Assembly (NCBI GenBank): GCA_964624905.1
Contig: CAZUYK010000001.1
Span: 55,617-119,616, forward strand
DNA length: 64,000 nucleotides
Direction: 5' to 3'
Source: CAZRVH01 sp964624905
Lineage (GTDB): Bacteria > Patescibacteriota > Gracilibacteria > Peribacterales > Peribacteraceae
Positions 33,730 through 40,795 of the stretch are shown here, piece after piece. Position 1 is the stretch's first letter. Each line of letters begins with the position of its first letter. The position numbers and the translations under genes were made by a program. The notes under the pieces were generated by a model, which ran no database searches, was not told the origin of the DNA, and saw only the letters and a program-made list of their open reading frames with translations.

Positions 33730-34170
33730 TTATTCCCACCCAAACTCCGAATACACCTTCCCCTTTCGATAGCGTTCGATCATCTCGCGCATGTAGGGCA
33801 TCATCTCCGGAAGCTCCGAGAGATGGAACCACTTCGCGTCGTCGGCTTTCTCCGGCTCCATGTTCTTCGGTTCGCCAATCCATTCCGACGCATGGAAAAA
33901 GAACGCGGGGCGTTCGCCATCGGCACCGCAATTGCGGTACATCACGTGGATCATGGTCAGGTGTTTGGGCGATACCTCGATGCCCACTTCCTCTTTTGCC
34001 TCGCGGATAGCCGTCTGCATCGGGGTCTCCCCTTTTTCCTTGTGACCCGCAGGGAAGCAATATTTACCGTCTTCGTAACCGGTATTGAAACGGCGAACGA
34101 GAAACACTTTTCCTTCCTTGATGAGAAGCAAAGATGCTTCGGGAACGATGAGATGGGGTTCGGTTGGCAT
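33730..34170 (-). CDS. Nudix hydrolase
   Basis: A 146-residue hydrolase of nucleoside diphosphate derivatives. The Nudix box is complete: GHKEKGETPMQTAIREAKEE followed by VGI. The start ATG 34170 is supported by TACCAT (34182-34177) ending 6 bases upstream; longer frames run into repeat copy 2. Substrate unknown; house-cleaning of oxidised nucleotides is one possibility. It lies 42 bases upstream of the valS start on the same strand. Confidence 0.88.
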   Translation of the reverse strand: MPTEPHLIVPEASLLLIKEGKVFLVRRFNTGYEDGKYCFPAGHKEKGETPMQTAIREAKEEVGIEVSPKHLTMIHVMYRNCGADGERPAFFFHASEWIGEPKNMEPEKADDAKWFHLSELPEMMPYMREMIERYRKGKVYSEFGWE

Positions 34171-34199
34171 GCGTGGATGGTAGCGTAAGTGCATACAAA

Positions 34200-34302
34200 T
34201 AAAAAAATTGCGCCAAACGAGCGCTTTGCGCGAAGTGGAGGCGCTCCTTGCCGGAAAGATAGCCCATGAAAGAAAACCCGGAAGGTTGTCTTTCATGAAT
34301 TA
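34200..34302 (-). repeat. dispersed structured repeat, copy 2
   Basis: Read on the minus strand this matches 27548-27651. It keeps CATGAAAGA/TCTTTCATG as a stem, with an inner AACC/GGTT, and has GCGC-AAA-GCGC where copy 1 has GGGC-GGA-GCCC. It lies upstream of the Nudix gene and downstream of the candidate RNA at 34304-34391. Confidence 0.7.
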
Positions 34303-34303
34303 A

Positions 34304-34391
34304 CAAAAACCGCCCAGCCCCGCAGTGCGAGGAGGACGGCTGTTGTTTAAAAGATGGAAAGAGCGGAGATTCGCTTAGTGAAAAGCGAGTT
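34304..34391 (-). ncRNA. candidate small RNA
   Basis: On the minus strand TTGCGC (34426-34421), 17 bases and TATAAG (34403-34398) form a promoter. The product would start near 34391, contain a TCGCTT/AAGCGA hairpin, and end at a strong compound hairpin (CCGTCC/GGGCGG enclosing CCTCGC/GCGGGG, 34339-34310) followed by five T. There is no reading frame of note. Alternatively it is a terminated leader of the Nudix gene. Confidence 0.4.
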
Positions 34392-34489
34392 GGCAAGCTT
34401 ATACAGAAGGAAAATTTATGGCGCAAGAGCATTTTGTAAAATCTCCCTGAAATCGCTTTAAATGAGCGCGGCGGGAGTATACTAAAGCC

Positions 34490-34867
34490 ATGTCCAGCAG
34501 GTTCGAAGCGGCATGGGAACTGGTGAAGAACGACCGCGCGTCGGCCGAGGGGAAGGAATATACGGCAGGAGGCCTTGTTCGCGACGGAGCGGTGAAAACA
34601 TACGACGCGATTTCGAATATCGTTCCGTCCGCGCTGGGTTTCATCAGTGACAATGAATTCGAAGCGGTGCCGCGTACCAACGCCGTATCCGGCACCATCG
34701 AAGCGGTGAGGAGCACGTTGAAAGCGCGGTGGTTCAAGAAGGGCAATCCCCTGAACATCGTCGCGAAGGCAGTCACGGCAGTCACGGAAGGAACGGACGG
34801 CGTGATGCAGGACGTGTTGCACATCGGTGGAGGCGACCGAGGGTATGTGATCACCACCGCGGCATAA
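34490..34867 (+). CDS. hypothetical protein
   Basis: A 125-residue soluble, probably helical protein without cysteines or a signal peptide. No family recognised. TATACT (34478-34483) ends exactly 6 bases before the ATG, the leaderless layout. It lies 40 bases before the K+ channel gene, which has its own -10 box. Confidence 0.65.
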   Translation: MSSRFEAAWELVKNDRASAEGKEYTAGGLVRDGAVKTYDAISNIVPSALGFISDNEFEAVPRTNAVSGTIEAVRSTLKARWFKKGNPLNIVAKAVTAVTEGTDGVMQDVLHIGGGDRGYVITTAA

Positions 34868-34907
34868 GGGATATTCCAGCGCACCGTCTTTCTGATACAG
34901 TGCGGGC

Positions 34908-35279
34908 ATGAGTTTCATCAAAAAAATCCCCCGCCCGCTCCCGCTGATCGAGAAAATCGCCGATATGAGCTACCCCGCTCTGCTGACCCTTTGGATATCG
35001 GTGGTTGTCGTATGCGCGTGCATTTACTACTCGATGGCGACGCTCCATCCGGAGCACGCCCCGACGCATTTGGCTGCCATGGAACCATTGGCACGCTTGC
35101 TCAACAGCCTCTATTTCAGCGTCACGACGGCCACGACCACGGGATACGGCGACATCGTACCCGAGGGGGCATCCAAGCTCGTCGCAAGCATCGAATCCAT
35201 CACCGCCTTCCTCATCTTCGGTATCTTTTTGGCGAAACTGTCCGCGCGACACGCGGCGTCGGTGGCGGAACAGAAATAA
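34908..35279 (+). CDS. small two-helix potassium channel
   Basis: A 123-residue pore-only ion channel: membrane helix about 25-45, pore helix and selectivity filter TTATTTGYGDIVP (about 74-86, TxTTGYGD signature), and inner helix about 92-113. There is no regulatory RCK or cyclic-nucleotide domain. It would form tetramers that conduct K+. TGA-TACAGT ends exactly 6 bases before the ATG. Confidence 0.9.
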   Translation: MSFIKKIPRPLPLIEKIADMSYPALLTLWISVVVVCACIYYSMATLHPEHAPTHLAAMEPLARLLNSLYFSVTTATTTGYGDIVPEGASKLVASIESITAFLIFGIFLAKLSARHAASVAEQK

Positions 35280-35289
35280 TCGCACCATG

Positions 35290-35319
35290 AAAAAGGCCGC
35301 CCTCTCGGACGGCCTTTTT
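35290..35319. terminator. bidirectional terminator between the K+ channel gene and pnp
   Basis: AAAAAGGCCG and CGGCCTTTTT form a 10-bp stem with A and T runs on both sides, so it works for both converging genes. Confidence 0.85.
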
Positions 35320-35327
35320 AACGTCTC

Positions 35328-37547
35328 TTATCTGCGGAATCCTCCGCCTCCTCCCCTGGGTCCTCCGCGGCTCGGACCTCCGAATCCTCCGCTGCGCGGG
35401 GCCGGGGGAACGAAGCCTTCGGGCGGAGCCGACATCTGCTTCAGGGACATGCGGGTCTTGCCGTCGATCGGATCGTACTCGATGCACTTCACCTTGATCT
35501 CATCACCGACCTTCAAGACGTCCTCGACGTTTTCGGTGCGCTTCCACTGGAGTTCGGAAATGTGAACCATGGCGTCCTTGCCCTTCAGGAATTCCACGAT
35601 GGCTCCCACGCCCGCGACGATGCGGACCACCTTGGCGTCGTACTCCTTGCCGATTTCCGGCTTGGACACGATGCCCAGGATCCATTCCTTGGCCTTCTCC
35701 ATCGCGTCGCCGTTCGTCGCGGTGACGAACACGAGTCCGGAGTCGTCGATGTCGATTTCGACGCCCAATTCGCCCGTGATCTTCTGGATCGTCTCGCCGC
35801 CCTTTCCGATGACGAGGCGGATGTCGTCGGGGTTGATGGTGATGGTCTCGATGCGCGGTGCGTACGGGCTGAGTTCCTTCCTGGGCTCGGGAATGGCCGC
35901 GAGCATCGCCTTCAGGATTTCGGCGCGTCCCGTCTTGGAACGCTCCAGGGCTTCGGCAAACACGCTGTCCGGAAGTCCCTTGATCTTGATATCCATCTGG
36001 ATGGCCGTGACTCCCTTGGCCGTACCCGTGAGCTTGAAGTCCATGTCGCCTCCGAAGTCCTCTTCGTCCTGGAGGTCGGAGAGGATGACGTACTTTCCCT
36101 TCTCCTCATCGGAGATGAGTCCGAGAGCGATACCGGAGACCGGTGCCTTGAGGGGCACGCCGGCCGCCATGAGGGCGAGGGTGCTTCCGCAGGTGGCCGC
36201 CATGGAGGAGGAACCGTTGGATTCCAGGATTTCGGTGACGGTGCGGATGGTGTACGGGAACTCCTCTTCCGTCGGCAGCACCGGCTCGAGGCCGCGCTGC
36301 GCCAGGTTTCCGTGACCGATCTCGCGGTTACCCGTCATGAGACGATTGGACGTCTCTCCCACGGAGAACGGCGGGAAGTTGTAGTGATGCATGTAGCGAA
36401 GCTCCCTCTCGCCTTCCATACCTTCGATGAGCTGCTTGTCTCCGGGCGATCCGAGCGTCGTCGTCGTAAGGCCCTGCGTCTCCCCGCGTTGGAAGAGTGC
36501 GGAACCGTGGACGCGCTGGGGCAGGACGTCGACCATCGCGGTGAGCTGGCGGATCTGGTCGATCTTGCGGCTGCTCATGCGGAGGCCTTCCTCCAACACA
36601 AGGCGGCGCATCTCGCCCTTGATGATCTTGTCGACGAACACGTTGCCGTACTTGTAGAGCTTGGTGAGCGTCTCATCTTCACCGGCGGGTCCGAACTTTT
36701 CTTCCAACTTGGCGTTCGCCTCTTCCATGAGCTGGTTGAAGATGGCGCGGCGAGCCTTCTTGGACATATCGTCCTTGATGGCCTTGTTGATCGTGGGAAC
36801 GGCCCAGGCCTTCAGGAACTCGTATCCTTCCTTGTGCTCGAACGGGGCTTCCACTTCGAACTTCGGCTTTCCGATTTCCTTCTGGATGTCTTGGATGAAC
36901 TTCGCGATCTTCTGCGCCCACTTCTTTCCGAATTCGATGGCGCGGAGGATGTCCTCTTCCGGAACCTGGTTGGCACCGGCTTCGATCATCACGACACGGT
37001 CCAACGATGCCGTGACGAACATGTCGAGGTCGCTCTTCTCGCGGGCCTCGCGGGTGGGGTTCAACACCAACTCGCCTCCGATGAGGCCGACGCGGACCGA
37101 CCCGATGGGTCCGTCGAACGGACAATCGGAAATGGCCATCGCGAGCGATGCGGCGTTGGCGGAGATGACGTCGTGCTCGTTTTCGAAGTCATAGGAGAGC
37201 GGCGTGCAAAACACCTGGATGTCGTTGCGGATGTGCTTGGGCACCATGGGGCGCAGACCACGGTCGATGACGCGAGCCATAAGGACGAAATCGTCGCCCG
37301 GGCGGCCTTCGCGCTTGCGGAAGCGTCCTCCGGAAATCTTGCCTCCGGCGTAGTACTTCTCCTGGTAGACGAGCTGGAGAGGGAGGAAATCGACGCCCTC
37401 GCGCGGCTTGGCCGACACGGTGACGTTGCCCATGCAGACCGTGTCCCCCATCTGGGCGAGAACGGTCGCGTTGGCTTGGCGCCCGATGGCACCGGTTTTC
37501 ATGATGAGCTTTTTATCCCCGAGCTCGAGGGTGTATTCCTTTTGCAT
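35328..37547 (-). CDS. pnp: polyribonucleotide nucleotidyltransferase (PNPase)
   Basis: A 739-residue phosphorolytic 3'-5' exoribonuclease. Two RNase PH domains (the second with the active-site region around GSPGDKQ and GDMDFKLTGT) flank a helical domain. The KH domain shows IGKGGETIQKI; the S1 domain shows KVVRIVAGVGAIVEF and MVHISEL. The C-terminal ~25 residues are an Arg/Gly-rich tail (PSRGGPRGGGGGFRR), uncommon in bacterial PNPase and likely to bind RNA. ATG 37547 gives the canonical start. Confidence 0.96.
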   Translation of the reverse strand: MQKEYTLELGDKKLIMKTGAIGRQANATVLAQMGDTVCMGNVTVSAKPREGVDFLPLQLVYQEKYYAGGKISGGRFRKREGRPGDDFVLMARVIDRGLRPMVPKHIRNDIQVFCTPLSYDFENEHDVISANAASLAMAISDCPFDGPIGSVRVGLIGGELVLNPTREAREKSDLDMFVTASLDRVVMIEAGANQVPEEDILRAIEFGKKWAQKIAKFIQDIQKEIGKPKFEVEAPFEHKEGYEFLKAWAVPTINKAIKDDMSKKARRAIFNQLMEEANAKLEEKFGPAGEDETLTKLYKYGNVFVDKIIKGEMRRLVLEEGLRMSSRKIDQIRQLTAMVDVLPQRVHGSALFQRGETQGLTTTTLGSPGDKQLIEGMEGERELRYMHHYNFPPFSVGETSNRLMTGNREIGHGNLAQRGLEPVLPTEEEFPYTIRTVTEILESNGSSSMAATCGSTLALMAAGVPLKAPVSGIALGLISDEEKGKYVILSDLQDEEDFGGDMDFKLTGTAKGVTAIQMDIKIKGLPDSVFAEALERSKTGRAEILKAMLAAIPEPRKELSPYAPRIETITINPDDIRLVIGKGGETIQKITGELGVEIDIDDSGLVFVTATNGDAMEKAKEWILGIVSKPEIGKEYDAKVVRIVAGVGAIVEFLKGKDAMVHISELQWKRTENVEDVLKVGDEIKVKCIEYDPIDGKTRMSLKQMSAPPEGFVPPAPRSGGFGGPSRGGPRGGGGGFRR

Positions 37548-37558
37548 AAACTGCGGTA

Positions 37559-37581
37559 AGGGAAGTGATAGAAACTTCCCT
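37559..37581 (-). promoter_or_regulatory. hairpin in the pnp leader
   Basis: AGGGAAGT and ACTTCCCT form a perfect 8-bp stem with a 7-base loop, 12 bases before the pnp ATG. In E. coli a leader hairpin cut by RNase III mediates PNPase autoregulation; this may be an analogue. Confidence 0.45.
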
Positions 37582-37709
37582 GGCCGGAGGTTCACATCGG
37601 ACGGACGACGCATCGTCGGTTTGACGTAAACCTGAGTGGCGGGAAGTACGGACAGAATACCAGAAGCAGGGGCGGTAAGCCATCGAAAGAAAGCGGATCC
37701 GCAGCATTA

Positions 37710-37768
37710 TTGACGTATTTAGTAAAAATTGTATTATTTTCTTAGTTCCTGTCCGGGAATCGGACAGG
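37710..37768 (+). promoter_or_regulatory. promoter and leader hairpin of the gene at 37819
   Basis: TTGACG (37710-37715), 16 bases, TATTAT (37732-37737). A perfect hairpin CCTGTCCG/CGGACAGG (37748-37768) follows near the transcript start. Confidence 0.6.
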
Positions 37769-37818
37769 CCGTTTGGTTCTGTTCATTGAAACCACCTTTC
37801 GTTTCATAGGAGTGAACG

Positions 37819-38997
37819 ATGTTTGATCACATGCACTGGAGTATGTGGGTTCTGTTCGCATGCATGCTTACCGCCCTTGTTGTCTTCGCCTTCTACTGCA
37901 TCTTCATTGAACCGGTGAAGCAACGACGCAGAATAGCGGAAATACAAAGGGGGCAAGAATGCTACGAATACGTTCTCCACCTCCTGAAACATCCCCATCA
38001 TGATTTCAACGACGTGGTACCTCGATGGAAAGAGCTCTCAGCGGAGAGGCAGAAAAACGTCCTCGATCAGATCCCAACGCTGCTCACGTCGGAAGGCGTG
38101 GATACATACGATTTATGCAGAAAGTTGGCATCCCTGAAGGAGAATCCCCTGTCGGCACTGATTTCTCGTGATGTACGCACAGCCGTCGCACGCACCAGTA
38201 TCGAGCGGACGCCGAACGGACTCGATGTCTACGAACTTGCAAGAGAGGCATGGGGAAGCGGAAAAATCCCGACGGATATCCTCGTAAAAATCATTGAACA
38301 TGGAGGCGGAAGCGAGGAGGAAATCATCAAGAACGAAATCCGACCCGACAATATCAATGAGATAGCGACGGCTTGCGTAAAAATGGTGCCTTACGACGTT
38401 CTTGAATCGCTCTTCGGAAAGAACAAGGTACCCGAAACCTACCAACGAATGTATTTGGATTCGATCCTTGAAATGCCGGAGGTCGAACGAGACTACGGGG
38501 AGTTGATCTATGTTTATAAGGAGTTGAAAGATTGGGAATCTCTTCTCGCATTCGTGCGAGAACACATGGACGACGTGGAGGAATGCGACTTATTTGGTCT
38601 CTTGCGGGAAACCCCTGAGGAAATTTTCGAAAAAATCGCCGCGATTATCGCCTCTCAGGGCAGGTACCAGAGTTTGTGCACTTTCTACAACCCGGCAAAA
38701 GAGGAAGGAGACGATGAAAAAGAATCCCGCTTCTGGCCGGAAGTGACACCCCCGGAGCACCATCTGCGAGCCTGTCTTGAGGCGTTGATGGCGCAAGTCA
38801 ACGATGCGCCTGAAGCCATGCATCCATATGTGCTCGCAGCGTACTGTTGCGTCCTGCTGAAAGATGTGGAGATGGCAAAGAAGATATTGCCTGCATGCAT
38901 CGAACGGCAATACATCTGGGCCGTCGGCGTTATCACATGCGCACTGTATGCCATCGAAAAAGGCGATCCGATTTGCCCCTCTGCGACAACCACCTAA
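37819..38997 (+). CDS. membrane-anchored helical protein, unknown function
   Basis: A 392-residue protein with one N-terminal membrane helix (about 8-30) followed by a large, mostly helical cytosolic region that may form HEAT/TPR-like repeats (several 30-40-residue helical pairs). No family recognised. AGGAG lies 7-8 bases before the ATG, a clear Shine-Dalgarno site. Codons are more AT-rich than in neighbouring pnp and rpsO. It splits the usual pnp-rpsO pair and runs in the opposite direction, which suggests insertion. Confidence 0.72.
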   Translation: MFDHMHWSMWVLFACMLTALVVFAFYCIFIEPVKQRRRIAEIQRGQECYEYVLHLLKHPHHDFNDVVPRWKELSAERQKNVLDQIPTLLTSEGVDTYDLCRKLASLKENPLSALISRDVRTAVARTSIERTPNGLDVYELAREAWGSGKIPTDILVKIIEHGGGSEEEIIKNEIRPDNINEIATACVKMVPYDVLESLFGKNKVPETYQRMYLDSILEMPEVERDYGELIYVYKELKDWESLLAFVREHMDDVEECDLFGLLRETPEEIFEKIAAIIASQGRYQSLCTFYNPAKEEGDDEKESRFWPEVTPPEHHLRACLEALMAQVNDAPEAMHPYVLAAYCCVLLKDVEMAKKILPACIERQYIWAVGVITCALYAIEKGDPICPSATTT

Positions 38998-39018
38998 ACG
39001 AAAGGAAAACAGAACCAA

Positions 39019-39055
39019 AAACGCCCCCTCGGTTTATACCGGGAGGGCGTTTTTT
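39019..39055. terminator. bidirectional terminator between the gene at 37819 and rpsO
   Basis: A 14-bp imperfect stem (AACGCCCCCTCGGT with ACCGGGAGGGCGTT) has T runs on both strands. Confidence 0.85.
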
Positions 39056-39074
39056 AGTATCAGTGTGAATTCGA

Positions 39075-39344
39075 TTAGCGCTTCAATCCGTGCAGCTCCA
39101 GGACTTCCTGGTACTTCTCCGGCTTGTTCATCTTGAGGTACGTGAGCAACTTGCGGCGGCGCGCAACCATGCCGAGCAATCCCTTGCGGGCGCTGTGGTC
39201 CTTCTTGTGATCCTGGAGGTGCTTCGTAAGGAAGTCGATCTTCTTGGTGAGAAGGGCGATCTGGACCTTCGGGGAACCCGTGTCCTTGGTGTGGTCGCGG
39301 TGCTTCTCGATCAGTTTCTTCTTGGCAGTTCTCTTAAGCGGCAT
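39075..39344 (-). CDS. rpsO: 30S ribosomal protein S15
   Basis: An 89-residue primary 16S rRNA-binding protein of the central domain. The helical motifs GSPKVQIALLTKKIDFLTKHLQ and DHSARKGLLGMVARRRKLL-type region are canonical. The leader is C/T-rich with no Shine-Dalgarno site. Confidence 0.97.
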   Translation of the reverse strand: MPLKRTAKKKLIEKHRDHTKDTGSPKVQIALLTKKIDFLTKHLQDHKKDHSARKGLLGMVARRRKLLTYLKMNKPEKYQEVLELHGLKR

Positions 39345-39425
39345 AGAAGTGGAGGAATAGGACGAAAAAGAATTTGCCGGGCCTCGGGGACGTAATTCGT
39401 CACGGGAAGCGCGGACAGCGATGAG

Positions 39426-39453
39426 ATTCTACTCATGCGCATTTAAAAAGCAA
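39426..39453 (-). promoter_or_regulatory. rpsO promoter
   Basis: On the minus strand TTGCTT (39453-39448), 16 bases and TAGAAT (39431-39426) give a transcript start near 39419 and a ~75-base leader, long enough for S15 autoregulation. No clear known S15-binding fold is seen. The rest of 39454-39606 shows nothing I can name. Confidence 0.55.
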
Positions 39454-39606
39454 GAGATTCTTCACTTTACGCCTGAATTTGAAAGAGAACAGGTGATTGG
39501 AAACGAGAACAGCAAGCCTCGGCAAGATAATAGAGTGGACAGTCGTTCACCCGGTGGTTACGATCCGAACGTCATCTGTTAGGATGAACCCTCCCCCACC
39601 TCCCCC

Positions 39607-40740
39607 ATGAACTTCCTCTTCCTCGCAATCGGTTTGATCATCGGAGTAGCCGTAGGCGGTGCCGGAGCATACGTTTTCCTGAAGAAAGCCCACAGTGACT
39701 CCAACGACATGATCGAGGCGCTTTCGGCGAAGGTAGTGACCAAGCAGGCCGAGCAGATCCTGCAATTGGCCGAATCAAAACTGAGCGGGAAGAAGGATGT
39801 CATCGACGGCACGCTGAAGAACATGAAGGATGAGCTGCAGAAAGTGGAGGCGTTCATGCGGGATCTGGAAAAAGACCGCATTGAAAAGCTGGGCAAGGTA
39901 GATACGCGCATGGATTCCGCCGCGATGGCCATCAAGGATCTTAGCGCGACCGCGGACAGCCTGAAGCGCGCCCTAGCCGGCAACAGCATCCGCGGGCAAT
40001 GGGGGGAGCGTATGGCAGAGGACGTGCTGCGCCTGGCCGGCATGGTGGAGGGCATCAACTACATCAAGCAGACGAAACTGCAGGACAGCGGCTCCCGTCC
40101 TGACTTCACCTTCATCCTTCCGCAGAACCAGACGGTGAACATGGATGTGAAATTCCCCTTCAACAACTACCAGCTGTACGTGGAAGCGACGAGTGAGATG
40201 GAAAAGGAGAAGTACAAGAAAGACTTCATCAAGGACGTGAAGCTACGCGTGAAGGAATTGCAGACGCGCGGATACGTGAACACGCAGGAGAACACGGTCG
40301 ATTACGTGTTGCTCTTCATCCCGAACGAACAGATCTTCAGTTTCATCAACGAACACGCGCGCGAGGTGATAGACGAAGCCCTGCAGGGAAAGACGATCCT
40401 CTGCTCCCCGCTCAGCCTCTACGCCATCCTCGCCGTCGTCCGCCAGAGCATCGATAACTTCCGCATGGAGAGCAAATCACAGGAAATGCTTGATATCATC
40501 GGCACGTTCCACGATCAGTGGAGCAAATTCAAAGACCAGATGGCAAAGGTGAAGGACCGCTTCGCTTCGACGCAGAAGGAATATGACGAACTGCTCGGCA
40601 CGCGCACGCGTCAGCTGGATAAACCGCTTGAGAAGATAGAGGAGATGCGCACGTCCCAGGGCGTTGAAGCGGCGCACGTCCAAAAGACGCTCGGCAAGGT
40701 GGCTGGAAAGATGACCGAAGGCGCGGAAACCACGCTGTGA
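39607..40740 (+). CDS. rmuC: RmuC-family DNA recombination protein
   Basis: A 377-residue protein with an N-terminal membrane helix (about 3-25), a coiled coil (about 35-115) and the RmuC nuclease-like core (about 125-320; RGQWGE, SRPDFTFILP, VNMDVKFPFNNY). RmuC limits recombination at inverted repeats and acts in DNA repair or defence. C-rich leader. It precedes the helicase gene by 55 bases. Confidence 0.9.
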   Translation: MNFLFLAIGLIIGVAVGGAGAYVFLKKAHSDSNDMIEALSAKVVTKQAEQILQLAESKLSGKKDVIDGTLKNMKDELQKVEAFMRDLEKDRIEKLGKVDTRMDSAAMAIKDLSATADSLKRALAGNSIRGQWGERMAEDVLRLAGMVEGINYIKQTKLQDSGSRPDFTFILPQNQTVNMDVKFPFNNYQLYVEATSEMEKEKYKKDFIKDVKLRVKELQTRGYVNTQENTVDYVLLFIPNEQIFSFINEHAREVIDEALQGKTILCSPLSLYAILAVVRQSIDNFRMESKSQEMLDIIGTFHDQWSKFKDQMAKVKDRFASTQKEYDELLGTRTRQLDKPLEKIEEMRTSQGVEAAHVQKTLGKVAGKMTEGAETTL

Positions 40741-40795
40741 ACAATGTCATGAATAGTTGGCTGGCTTCCTCCCTGTTTCCTGTACCATGCACGCC

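Noticed and set aside
35562..37559. 665-codon plus-strand frame antisense to pnp
   Set aside because: Shadow of a GC-rich gene; composition is dominated by Asp, Leu, Arg and Gly runs and there is no start signal.
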